DNA from: Streptomyces sp. NBC_00250 | GTDB taxonomy: Bacteria; Actinomycetota; Actinomycetes; Streptomycetales; Streptomycetaceae | DNA: 64,000 bases | Assembly (NCBI RefSeq): GCF_036192275.1 | Contig: NZ_CP108088.1 | Coordinates: forward strand, 2,729,501 to 2,793,500 | Direction: 5' to 3' | Shown: positions 24,811 through 32,960 of the stretch, piece by piece | Layout of the letters: each line of letters starts with the position of its first letter | Numbering within the stretch: the first letter of the stretch is position 1 | Translations under genes and position numbers: made by a program | Notes under the pieces: model-generated | Databases searched by the model: none | What the model was told of the DNA's origin: nothing | Seen by the model: only the letters and a program-made list of their open reading frames with translations

Positions 24811-25346
24811 CGGGCGCCGGCCGCCACGGGCTCCGGTGCCGTGGCGGCTTCGAGCCGCTTGATCATCCGGCGGACGTGGAGCAGCGGCAGGATCCCGATG
24901 ACGCCGAAGGACATGTCGATGACCGACCACCAGAAGGGGATGTCCCGGATCGGACCGCAGATCAGGGCGAGCGGGATGATGCCGACGCAGGCGATCATGC
25001 CGAACTCGACGACCCAGATGTTGCGGACGGGGTCGCGGTAGGCGCCGTAGAAGGCGACCGCGATGACGAGGTGGGCGAAGGCGAGCCAGTCGGTGCCGTA
25101 GAGCAGGTACGGGGCCTGCTCGTCGGCGGCCTCGACACCGCCCCGCACCCGGTCGATCCACTCGGCGAGCCCGGGGAAGAGCTCGGCCACGGGCGCCGCC
25201 CACCCGTCGAGCGAGGAGTCGAGCAGCCGGAGTTCGGTGACGAGCGGGAAGGCGGTGGCCCCGCTCAGGACCAGACAGACGACGAAGACGATCAGCCAGA
25301 CGCGGATGCGCTTGAGAAGGGCTCTCGGCCCGTTCGTGTCGCTCAT
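24807..25346 (-). CDS. Hypothetical integral membrane protein, 179 aa
   Basis: A 179-aa protein with about four to five membrane helices: WLIVFVVCLVLSGATAFPLV near the N-terminus, then LAFAHLVIAVAFYGAY, FGMIACVGIIPLALICGPI and SVIDMSFGVIGILPLL. An acidic loop between helices 1 and 2 probably faces outside. The C-terminus is basic then Ala-rich. It converges with the DD-peptidase gene and overlaps it by 4 nt. I do not recognise a named family. Confidence 0.75.
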   Translation of the reverse strand: MSDTNGPRALLKRIRVWLIVFVVCLVLSGATAFPLVTELRLLDSSLDGWAAPVAELFPGLAEWIDRVRGGVEAADEQAPYLLYGTDWLAFAHLVIAVAFYGAYRDPVRNIWVVEFGMIACVGIIPLALICGPIRDIPFWWSVIDMSFGVIGILPLLHVRRMIKRLEAATAPEPVAAGAR

Positions 25347-25376
25347 GGGGCCAGCGTACGCCCCTCTTGAACACGT

Positions 25377-25961
25377 TCAGAAACGGGGTGCCGGTCGGTG
25401 TCCCACCGCGGGCTGCACCGCTCGACGCCCCGCCGGGCGCGGCGCCAGCCGGCGTCCCACCGCGTGCGCGAGGACGGTCGCGCCCGCCGCCACCCCCAGG
25501 CCGGTGACCACGTCCCGGAGCCCGGCCGGGCGGAGCACCCCCGCGCGGCGCAGCCGGCCACGCGCCCAGAGGGTGAAGGGGATGACCACGAGCGGCGAGG
25601 TGACGGAGCCGGGGGTCACCCCCCGCACGGCGGCGGCCTGCGCGAGGTGGACGAGGCCGTGCAGGCCGAAGCCGTTCAACGCCCCCTGGTAGAAGGCGGA
25701 CCGGCCGCCGGAACGGACCCCGGCCGCGGCGGCGGCGCCGACGATTGTCGCCATCACCCCGACGGCGAGGGCGAATTCACGTTCGTCGACGGACTCGGCG
25801 GCCTTCCACACCGTCTCCGGCACCCCGGGAAAGCGCTCGCGCAGCAGAGGCAGGTTCTCCCGCAGCCATCGCGGCCCGAAGGCCAGCTCCTCGGCGTCGT
25901 GGACGGCCCAGGCGAGGAACAGCCCGTAGCCGACGAGCGGGTTCACGTTCGATGTGGTCAC
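25377..25961 (-). CDS. HXXEE domain membrane protein
   Basis: A 194-aa membrane protein. The family motif is near the start (AVHDAEELAFGPRWL), with the second conserved part NGFGLHGLVHLAQAAAVRG and a hydrophobic segment VTSPLVVIPFTLWARG. Four or so helices are predicted. The conserved His and Glu residues could bind metal, but no function is known. It lies 12 nt upstream-to-downstream from the second potD gene and on the same strand, so cotranscription is likely. Confidence 0.8.
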   Translation of the reverse strand: MTTSNVNPLVGYGLFLAWAVHDAEELAFGPRWLRENLPLLRERFPGVPETVWKAAESVDEREFALAVGVMATIVGAAAAAGVRSGGRSAFYQGALNGFGLHGLVHLAQAAAVRGVTPGSVTSPLVVIPFTLWARGRLRRAGVLRPAGLRDVVTGLGVAAGATVLAHAVGRRLAPRPAGRRAVQPAVGHRPAPRF

Positions 25962-25973
25962 ATCCGGCTCAAC

Positions 25974-27140
25974 TCACAGCCCCACGATGGCGTTCCACCT
26001 CTTGGTGAACTCCTGACGCTCCTTGGCCGTGATGTCCCGGGCGATCGCGAGCCGCCCCCGCATGTCCGCGTCCGGGAAGATCAGCGGGTCCTCGGCGAGG
26101 GCCACGAGTTCCTCGTCGCCGGAGTCCGCGAGGACCTGCTGCGCGGCCGGTACCGGGCAGACGTAGTTGACCCAGGCGGCGAGTTCGGCGGCGACCTCGG
26201 GCTCGTAGTAGTAGTCGACGAGCTTCTCGGCGTTGGTCTTGTGCTGCGCGAGGTTGGGGATCATCAGGGACTCGGCCCACAGTTCGGCGCCCTCCTCGGG
26301 GACGACGAACTCGATGTCCGGGTTGTCGGCCTGGAGCTGGATGACGTCGCCCGAGTACGCCTGGCAGGCCAGCACATCGCCGGTCGACAGGTCCTTGATG
26401 TAGTCGTTGCCGGTGAAGCGGCGGATGTGCCGGGTCCTGACGAGGCCTTCGACCTGCTCGCACAGGGCGTGGAAGTCGTCGCCGGTCCAGCGGGTGACGT
26501 CGACGCCCCGGCCCATCATGAGCAGCGCGAAGGACTCGTCGAGCCCGGACAGCAGGGTGACCTTGCCGCGCAGGTCGTCGGCCCACAGCTCCTTGGTGGA
26601 GCGCAGTTCCCGGCCGAGCTTCCTGCGGTTGTACGCGATGCCGGTGATCCCGGACTGCCAGGGCACGCTGTGCAGCCGGCCCGGGTCGAAGGCGGGTGAG
26701 CGGAGCTGCGGGTTGAGGTTCTCGGCGACGTTCGGCTGGGTGGCGCGGTTCATCTCCTGGACCCAGCCCAGGCGGACGAAACGGGCGGCCATCCAGTCGC
26801 TGACGACGATCAGATCGCGACCGGTCTCCTGGTGGTTCGTCAGGGACGGGCTGATCTTGCCGAAGAACTCGTCGTTGTCGTTGATCTCCTCGGTGTACCG
26901 GACGGATATCCCGGTGCGCTTCCGGAAGGCGTCGAGGGTCGGGCGCTTCCTGGGGTCCTCGTCATCGGTGTCGATGTAGAGCGGCCAGTTGGCGAAGTCG
27001 ACCGTCCGGTCGCGTGCGGAGAGGTCGCGGCCGGCCCGCTCGCTCTCGTCGACGTACGCGGCGGGGACCCCGCACCCGGCGGCGAGCAGACTCGCGGCCC
27101 CGGCACCCCCGATGCCGCGCAGCAGGGACCGGCGGGACAT
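25974..27140 (-). CDS. Second polyamine-binding protein, PotD paralogue without its own permease
   Basis: A 388-aa spermidine/putrescine-type binding protein. The N-terminus shows a twin-arginine motif (SRRSLLRGIGG) and lipobox LAAGC. Conserved positions match PotD at 14716: NWPLYID, YTEEINDNDEFFGKI, RRFTGNDYIKDL and VCPVPAA. ATG at 27140 has AGGA 5 nt upstream; GTG at 27164 or ATG at 27200 would give a longer leader. No permease or ATPase gene is beside it, so it may feed the PotABC complex 12 kb away or act as a sensor. It lies 181 nt downstream of the second aldehyde dehydrogenase. Confidence 0.88.
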   Translation of the reverse strand: MSRRSLLRGIGGAGAASLLAAGCGVPAAYVDESERAGRDLSARDRTVDFANWPLYIDTDDEDPRKRPTLDAFRKRTGISVRYTEEINDNDEFFGKISPSLTNHQETGRDLIVVSDWMAARFVRLGWVQEMNRATQPNVAENLNPQLRSPAFDPGRLHSVPWQSGITGIAYNRRKLGRELRSTKELWADDLRGKVTLLSGLDESFALLMMGRGVDVTRWTGDDFHALCEQVEGLVRTRHIRRFTGNDYIKDLSTGDVLACQAYSGDVIQLQADNPDIEFVVPEEGAELWAESLMIPNLAQHKTNAEKLVDYYYEPEVAAELAAWVNYVCPVPAAQQVLADSGDEELVALAEDPLIFPDADMRGRLAIARDITAKERQEFTKRWNAIVGL

Positions 27141-27271
27141 GTTGTTCCTGGCTGTCGCTCTCACCCGTGCAGCATCGCGGCCCGCCACCACCTGCGGCAA
27201 TGGACGGTCCGTCGAGCGACGCGGCGCGGCCCCGACACCCTGTCGACCGGGGTGCCGGGGCCGCGTGGTCC

Positions 27272-27318
27272 GTTCGGACCGAAATCCAGGCCGAGGTTCG
27301 GACCGGGATTCAGGCGGG
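27272..27318. repeat. Short imperfect direct repeat between the second dehydrogenase and potD paralogue
   Basis: Two copies of a 24-nt unit start at 27272 and 27296, both beginning GTTCGGACCG and containing ATYCAGGC. The first also forms a small hairpin GGTCCG-TT-CGGACC (27268-27281) that could weaken read-through from the dehydrogenase gene. Confidence 0.55.
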
Positions 27319-27321
27319 AGT

Positions 27322-28758
27322 TCAGCTCAGGGAGGTCATGACGTGCTTGATGCGCGTGTAGTCCTCGAAGCCGTACGCGGAGAGGTCCTTGCCGTAGCCG
27401 GACTTCTTGTAGCCGCCGTGGGGCATCTCGGCGACGAGCGGGATGTGGGTGTTGATCCACACGCAACCGAAGTCGAGGGCCTTGGACATGCGCATCGCGC
27501 GCGCGTGGTCCTTGGTCCAGACGGAGGAGGCGAGGGCGTACTCGACGTCGTTGGCGAACGCGAGGGCCTGGGCCTCGTCCGTGAAGGACTGGACCGTGAT
27601 GACCGGGCCGAAGACCTCGTTCTGGACGATCTCGTCGTCCTGCTTGAGGCCGGAGACGACGGTCGGGGCGTAGAAGTAGCCCTTGTCGCCGACGCGGTGA
27701 CCGCCGGCCTCGACCTTGGCGTGGGCCGGGAGGCGCTCGATGAAGCCGGTGACCTGCTTCAGCTGGTTGGCGTTGTTGAGCGGGCCGTACAGCACGTCCT
27801 CGTCGTCCGGCTGACCGGTCTTGGTCTCGGCGGCCGCCTTGGCGAGCGCGGCGACGAACTCGTCGTGGATGGACTCGTGGACGAGGACGCGGGTGGCGGC
27901 CGTACAGTCCTGGCCGGCGTTGAAGAAGCCCGCGACGGAGATGTCCCCGACGGCCTTGTCGATGTCGGTGTCCTCGAAGACGACGACCGGCGCCTTGCCG
28001 CCCAGCTCCAGGTGGACGCGCTTGACGTCCTTGGCCGCAGACTCGGCGACCTGCATGCCGGCGCGGACCGAGCCGGTGATGGAGGCCATCGCCGGGGTCG
28101 GGTGCTCGACCATGGCCTTGCCGGTCTCGCGGTCGCCGCAGATGACGTTGAAGACGCCCTTGGGGACGATCTGCCCGATGATCTCGGCCATCAGGACGGT
28201 CGACGCGGGGGTCGTGTCCGAGGGCTTGAGGACGACGGTGTTGCCCGCGGCGAGCGCCGGGGCGAACTTCCACACGGCCATCATCATCGGGTAGTTCCAC
28301 GGCGCGACCTGGGCGCAGACGCCCACGGGCTCGCGGCGGACGATGGAGGTCATGCCCTCCATGTACTCGCCGGCCGAGCGGCCTTCGAGCATGCGGGCGG
28401 CACCGGCGAAGAAGCGGATCTGGTCCACCATCGGCGGTACCTCCTCGCTCGCGACGAGGGCGGTCGGCTTGCCGGTGTTGAGCACCTCGGCGGCGATGAG
28501 GTCCTCGGCGCGCTCCTCGAAGGCGTCGGCGATCTTGAGGAGCACCTTCTGGCGCTCGGCCGGGGTGCTGTCACGCCAGGCGGGGAAGGCGGCCTCGGCG
28601 GCCTCCATGGCGGCGTCGACGTCGGCCTGCCCCGAGAGCGGGGAGGTGGCGTACACCTCGCCGGTGGCCGGGTTGACCACGTCGATGGTGCGGCCGTCGG
28701 CCGCGTCGCGGAACTCCCCGTTGATGTAGTTACGCAGCCGGCGCAGCTCGGTGGTCAC
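27322..28758 (-). CDS. Gamma-aminobutyraldehyde dehydrogenase
   Basis: A 478-aa aldehyde dehydrogenase close in type to PatD/PuuC. The catalytic Cys is in NAGQDCTAATR (about Cys285), base Glu in LELGGKAPV, and APWNYPMMM shapes the substrate channel. It would oxidise 4-aminobutanal to GABA. It starts with GTG at 28758 with a GGAGGGG site 8-9 nt upstream. It is divergent from the Lrp regulator and aminotransferase, which suggests shared control through the 200-bp region between them. It resembles but is not identical to the dehydrogenase at 16014. Confidence 0.9.
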   Translation of the reverse strand: MTTELRRLRNYINGEFRDAADGRTIDVVNPATGEVYATSPLSGQADVDAAMEAAEAAFPAWRDSTPAERQKVLLKIADAFEERAEDLIAAEVLNTGKPTALVASEEVPPMVDQIRFFAGAARMLEGRSAGEYMEGMTSIVRREPVGVCAQVAPWNYPMMMAVWKFAPALAAGNTVVLKPSDTTPASTVLMAEIIGQIVPKGVFNVICGDRETGKAMVEHPTPAMASITGSVRAGMQVAESAAKDVKRVHLELGGKAPVVVFEDTDIDKAVGDISVAGFFNAGQDCTAATRVLVHESIHDEFVAALAKAAAETKTGQPDDEDVLYGPLNNANQLKQVTGFIERLPAHAKVEAGGHRVGDKGYFYAPTVVSGLKQDDEIVQNEVFGPVITVQSFTDEAQALAFANDVEYALASSVWTKDHARAMRMSKALDFGCVWINTHIPLVAEMPHGGYKKSGYGKDLSAYGFEDYTRIKHVMTSLS

Positions 28759-28962
28759 TTGCCACCCCTCCTGTCACGTTCTGGGTCGCACGTCCTTGTG
28801 CGGTGTCCCGATGGGCGAGACACCTCAGCCTAGTCGCTCGGCTGACGCTTTCAACAGGCCCACCCCCCTGCAACTTCGGATTCCGTGCGTTTCGAGCTCC
28901 TCGACAACGAATTACATCGCTCCGGGGTTGCAAGACCGACATTCTCGGTGCACAGTGAAGTC
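28759..28962. promoter_or_regulatory. Divergent control region between the dehydrogenase and Lrp regulator
   Basis: About 200 bp with lower GC than the surroundings. It must contain both divergent promoters. Visible elements are GATTCCGT at 28879-28886 (also seen upstream of the pot operon), TGCAAC at about 28869 and GTTGCAAG near 28928, which form loosely symmetric half-sites. Lrp/AsnC regulators commonly bind such divergent regions next to their own gene. Confidence 0.5.
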
Positions 28963-29454
28963 GTGGCCAGTCGAAGCACAGACTCCAGAACCGGAACCGG
29001 TTCGTCCCCGACGATCGACGCCGTCTCCCTGGCGATCATCGAACAGCTCCAAGAGGACGGTCGCCGTCCCTACGCGGCGATAGGCAAGGCCGTAGGCCTC
29101 TCCGAAGCGGCCGTGCGGCAGCGCGTCCAGAAGCTGCTCGATCAGGGCGTCATGCAGATCGTCGCCGTCACCGACCCGCTCACCGTGGGTTTCCGGCGGC
29201 AGGCGATGGTCGGCATCAACGTCGAGGGTGACCTTGATCCGGTTGCGGAAGCCCTGACAGGCATGGCCGAATGCGAGTACGTGGTGATGACCGCGGGCTC
29301 GTTCGACCTGATGGTGGAGGTCGTCTGCGAGGACGACGACCACCTGCTGGATGTGATCAACAAGCGCATCCGGACTCTGCCGGGCGTCCGCTCGACCGAG
29401 AGCTTCGTCTACCTCAAGCTCAAGAAGCAGACCTATATGTGGGGAACCCGATAA
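28963..29454 (+). CDS. Lrp/AsnC family transcriptional regulator
   Basis: A 163-aa regulator with an N-terminal helix-turn-helix (IIEQLQEDGRRPYAAIGKAVGLSEAAVRQRVQKLL) and a C-terminal RAM ligand-binding domain (VGINVEGDLDPVAEALTGMAECEYVVMTAGSFDLMVEV). GTG at 28963 is chosen because it gives a normal short leader; GTG at 28948 is an alternative. The stop is 2 nt before the aminotransferase start, so the two are cotranslated. The likely role is to sense a polyamine or its product and control the flanking genes. Confidence 0.9.
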   Translation: MASRSTDSRTGTGSSPTIDAVSLAIIEQLQEDGRRPYAAIGKAVGLSEAAVRQRVQKLLDQGVMQIVAVTDPLTVGFRRQAMVGINVEGDLDPVAEALTGMAECEYVVMTAGSFDLMVEVVCEDDDHLLDVINKRIRTLPGVRSTESFVYLKLKKQTYMWGTR

Positions 29455-29456
29455 TC

Positions 29457-30818
29457 GTGACCCAGGACCTCTCCAAGACCGCGTACGACCACCTGTGGAT
29501 GCACTTCACCCGCATGTCGTCCTACGAGAACTCGCCCGTTCCCACCATCGTGCGTGGTGAGGGCACCTACATCTTCGACGACAAGGGCAAGCGCTACCTC
29601 GACGGTCTCGCGGGTCTCTTCGTGGTCAACGCCGGACACGGCCGCGAGGAGCTGGCCGAGGTCGCGTACAAGCAGGCCAAGGAGCTCGCGTTCTTCCCGG
29701 TGTGGTCGTACGCGCACCCCAAGGCCGTCGAGCTCGCCGAGCGTCTCGCGGACTACGCCCCGGGCGACCTGAACAAGGTCTTCTTCACCACCGGTGGCGG
29801 AGAGGCCGTCGAGACCGCCTGGAAGCTCGCCAAGCAGTACTTCAAGCTGCAGGGCAAGCCCACCAAGTACAAGGTCATCTCGCGTGCGGTCGCCTACCAC
29901 GGCACCCCGCAGGGCGCCCTGTCCATCACCGGCCTGCCGGCCCTGAAGGCCCCCTTCGAGCCGCTGGTCCCCGGCGCCCACAAGGTGCCGAACACCAACA
30001 TCTACCGCGCCCCGATCCACGGTGACGACCCCGAGGCCTTCGGCCGCTGGGCCGCCGACCAGATCGAGCAGGAGATCCTCTTCGAGGGCGCCGACACCGT
30101 CGCCGCCGTCTTCCTGGAGCCCGTGCAGAACGCCGGTGGCTGCTTCCCGCCGCCGCCCGGCTACTTCCAGCGCGTCCGCGAGATCTGCGACCAGTACGAC
30201 GTGCTGCTCGTCTCCGACGAGACGATCTGCGCCTTCGGCCGCCTCGGCACGATGTTCGCCTGTGACAAGTTCGGCTACGTGCCCGACATGATCACCTGCG
30301 CCAAGGGCATGACCTCGGGCTACTCCCCGATCGGTGCCTGCATCGTCTCGGACCGCATCGCGGAGCCGTTCTACAAGGGCGACAACACCTTCCTCCACGG
30401 CTACACCTTCGGTGGCCACCCGGTGTCGTCGGCGGTCGCGCTCGCCAACCTCGACATCTTCGACAAGGAAGGCCTGAACCAGCACGTGCTGGACCAGGAG
30501 GGCAACTTCTTCGACACCCTGAAGAAGCTGCACGACCTCCCGATCGTCGGCGACGTCCGCGGCAACGGCTTCTTCTACGGCATCGAGCTCGTCAAGGACA
30601 AGGTCACCAAGGAGTCCTTCACGGACGAGGAGACCGAGCGCGTCCTGTACGGCTTCCTCTCCAAGGCGCTCTTCGAGAACGGCCTGTACTGCCGTGCCGA
30701 CGACCGTGGCGACCCGGTCATCCAGCTCGCCCCGCCGCTGATCGCCGACCAGGGCACCTTCGACGAGATCGAAGGCATCCTGCGCTCGGTGCTCACCGAG
30801 GCCTGGACCAAGCTGTAA
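29457..30818 (+). CDS. Class III aminotransferase, putrescine/polyamine type
   Basis: A 453-aa PLP-dependent omega-aminotransferase. The PLP lysine is in CAKGMTSGYSPIG (about Lys283), the Asp in LLVSDETICAFGR, with the GGGEAVETAWKLAK phosphate-binding region. It probably moves an amino group from putrescine or a related diamine to pyruvate or 2-oxoglutarate, giving the aldehyde used by the dehydrogenase at 27322. It starts at GTG 29457, 2 nt after the Lrp gene. A strong terminator follows. Confidence 0.88.
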   Translation: MTQDLSKTAYDHLWMHFTRMSSYENSPVPTIVRGEGTYIFDDKGKRYLDGLAGLFVVNAGHGREELAEVAYKQAKELAFFPVWSYAHPKAVELAERLADYAPGDLNKVFFTTGGGEAVETAWKLAKQYFKLQGKPTKYKVISRAVAYHGTPQGALSITGLPALKAPFEPLVPGAHKVPNTNIYRAPIHGDDPEAFGRWAADQIEQEILFEGADTVAAVFLEPVQNAGGCFPPPPGYFQRVREICDQYDVLLVSDETICAFGRLGTMFACDKFGYVPDMITCAKGMTSGYSPIGACIVSDRIAEPFYKGDNTFLHGYTFGGHPVSSAVALANLDIFDKEGLNQHVLDQEGNFFDTLKKLHDLPIVGDVRGNGFFYGIELVKDKVTKESFTDEETERVLYGFLSKALFENGLYCRADDRGDPVIQLAPPLIADQGTFDEIEGILRSVLTEAWTKL

Positions 30819-30872
30819 CGGTCCCCGCCCCGCGAGGCGCACGACATCACGCCACCCTCATGGCGTGACCCC

Positions 30873-30918
30873 GGCCCGGGTCTGCCTCCATCCGAGTGGA
30901 TGGAGGCGGCCCGGGCCG
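30873..30918 (+). terminator. Terminator hairpin after the aminotransferase
   Basis: A long interrupted stem: GGCCCGGG and TGCCTCCATCC pair with GGATGGAGGC and CCCGGGCC around a GAGT loop. A smaller hairpin CACGCCA/TGGCGTG lies just upstream at 30848-30867. Together they should end the Lrp-aminotransferase transcript. Confidence 0.9.
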
Positions 30919-31033
30919 TGTGCTGTCCGTACAACCGGATCTGAATCCTTACGGTGCCCAGTGACCGACAGGCCCTTCCCTTCGTTCCCCCGGACGGGGG
31001 ACACAGATCGGATCCGACATCGAGGTGTACGCG

Positions 31034-31762
31034 ATGGCCCCACCGGACAACGACGTGCTCTGGGCGCGTTCCCTGCACTGCGCCCTGGGCGGTTCGGACG
31101 CCCTCAGCGGCGTCTCCCTCGGCCTCCGCGAGGGCGAGATCCTCGCCCTCGTCGGCCCGCGCGGGAGCGGCAAGACCACCCTCATGCGCTGCCTGTCCGG
31201 CCAGCTCCTCGCCCAACAGGGCGAGGTCTGGTTCAACAGCAGCCCCGTGCACACCCTGGGCCCCGCCGACCGCGAACGGCTCCGGCGCGACCGCTTCGGC
31301 TGGATCGACCCCGAGCCCGGCCTCGTCCCCGAGCTCACCGGCTGGGAGAACGTGGCCCTGCCGCTGCTGCTCCGCAAGGTCTCCCACCGGGCCGCGAAGA
31401 CCACTGCCGTGGAATGGCTGGAGCGCCTGGACATCGGCGCCGCCGCCCGCAAACGGCCGCACGCCCTCACCCACTCCCAGCGCCAGCGCATCGCCATCGC
31501 CCGCGCCCTCGTCACCACCCCGTCGGTGCTGTTCGCCGACGAACCCACCGCCACCCTGCACCGGGCCGACGGCGCCCAGGTCCTGCGCACCCTGACCGCC
31601 GCCGCCCGCTCCCACGGCATCACCGTGCTCCTCGCCACCCACGACGCCGAGGTCGCGGCGCTCGCCGACCGCACGGTCGCGCTCCTCGACGGACGCCGGG
31701 TCGGCACCGTACCCCCGGCGTCAGGGGCGGAGGGCGTCGCCGCGTGCTCGCTCTCCGTCTAG
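31034..31762 (+). CDS. ABC transporter ATP-binding protein, LolD/MacB-like
   Basis: A 242-aa ATPase with Walker A GPRGSGKTT and Walker B VLFADEPT, followed by a switch His in LLATHDAEV. The signature motif is unusual: the canonical LSGGQ is replaced by LTHSQRQRIAIARAL. Length and the AxLxxPS-type helical region fit exporters of the MacB/LolD class. ATG at 31034 has GAGG 8 nt upstream. Its end overlaps the permease start by 19 nt. The substrate is unknown. Confidence 0.85.
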   Translation: MAPPDNDVLWARSLHCALGGSDALSGVSLGLREGEILALVGPRGSGKTTLMRCLSGQLLAQQGEVWFNSSPVHTLGPADRERLRRDRFGWIDPEPGLVPELTGWENVALPLLLRKVSHRAAKTTAVEWLERLDIGAAARKRPHALTHSQRQRIAIARALVTTPSVLFADEPTATLHRADGAQVLRTLTAAARSHGITVLLATHDAEVAALADRTVALLDGRRVGTVPPASGAEGVAACSLSV

Positions 31763-32895
31763 CCCGCGGGGCCCACCCCCTCGTCCTGACGCGCCGGCTC
31801 CTCGTCGCCGCCGCGGCCGCGGGGGTGGGCTTCCTCCTGCTCTGCACCCTCGGGTACGCGGTCGGGCACCCGGAGCGGTCCTCGGCGTCCGCGCTGCGGC
31901 TGCTCTGGTGCCTCCTGCCGCTCGCCGCGACCGTGCAGTTCGCGGTCGCGGTGGCCCGCACGGACCCCAGCACCCGCCCGCGCCCCGGGCTGTCGGCCGT
32001 CGGCCTCGGCCCCGCCCGCCTCACCGCCATCGCCGCCGCCTCGACGGCCGTCGCCTGCACGCTCGGCTCGATGGTCGCACTGCTGTTCTACCTGCATCTG
32101 CGCGGCGACATCACCGGCCTGCCCTTCGACGGGGCCGCCGCCGAGCTCCTCGCCGCCGACCAGCCCATCCCGCTCGCCGCCGCCCTCACCCTGCTCGCGG
32201 TCCTCCCGGTCGTCGCCGCCACGGCCGCCGGCCTCGCGCTGCGCCCCCGCACCGCGCCCACCGCACCGGAGGGCGCGGAGAGACCGGTGCCGTCCGGGCT
32301 GCCCTGGGGCATCGCCCTGGTCGCGGTCGGCCTCGCCATCGAGACGTACGCGGGCCGCAGCGGCGCCGCCGGCGGACTCCCACTGCCGGGCCGCTTCGAC
32401 GGCAACCCGGCGGGCGTCCTGGTCGGCTGGGTCCTCACCGCCGTCGGCCTCGCGATGGCCGGACCGGGCATCGTCCACGGCTGCGGCCGCCTCCTCCAGG
32501 CGGTCCGGCCCGGCGCCACCCGGCTGCTCGCCGGCCGCGTCCTGATGGACGAGTCCCGCCGTATCGGCCGCCCCCTGGGCGTGGTCAGCGCGGTGATCTC
32601 CGGAACCCTCGCCGCGGCGGCCCTGCACGACGCGGGCACCGGCCCCGGCGCCTTCGGCCCGCTCACCGGCCTCGGCGCGGCCCTGATCCTGGCCTGCACC
32701 ACGGCCACCCTGCTCACCGCGGCCCTGGAATCCAAGCAGGGCCGCGCCCACACCACCGAGGCCCTCCTCCGCATCGGCGCCCCGCCCACGGTCCTCCGCT
32801 CGGCGGCCCTGCTCCGCGCGGGCATCCTCCTCGCGGTCTTCCTCCCGCTGACATGGGCGGTCGCGGAGCTGGCGGCACTGCCGCTGACCGGCTGA
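31744..32895 (+). CDS. ABC transporter permease, multi-span membrane protein
   Basis: A 383-aa integral membrane protein with about eight helices, starting from GTG at 31744 inside the end of the ATPase gene. Hydrophobic segments include LLVAAAAAGVGFLLLCTLGYAV, LLPLAATVQFAVAVA, IPLAAALTLLAVLPVVAATAAG and GILLAVFLPLTWAVAELAALPL. A cytoplasmic loop SRRIGRPLGVVSAVISG resembles FtsX-like permeases, but no full FtsX domain is clear. It is translationally coupled to the upstream ATPase, so the two form one transporter. Confidence 0.8.
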   Translation: MLALRLARGAHPLVLTRRLLVAAAAAGVGFLLLCTLGYAVGHPERSSASALRLLWCLLPLAATVQFAVAVARTDPSTRPRPGLSAVGLGPARLTAIAAASTAVACTLGSMVALLFYLHLRGDITGLPFDGAAAELLAADQPIPLAAALTLLAVLPVVAATAAGLALRPRTAPTAPEGAERPVPSGLPWGIALVAVGLAIETYAGRSGAAGGLPLPGRFDGNPAGVLVGWVLTAVGLAMAGPGIVHGCGRLLQAVRPGATRLLAGRVLMDESRRIGRPLGVVSAVISGTLAAAALHDAGTGPGAFGPLTGLGAALILACTTATLLTAALESKQGRAHTTEALLRIGAPPTVLRSAALLRAGILLAVFLPLTWAVAELAALPLTG

Positions 32896-32960
32896 GCGAC
32901 GGCGCGGCCGCGCACGCTCCAAGGGGGCGGCACCACGGGTGCCGCCCCTATCGTGGGCCC

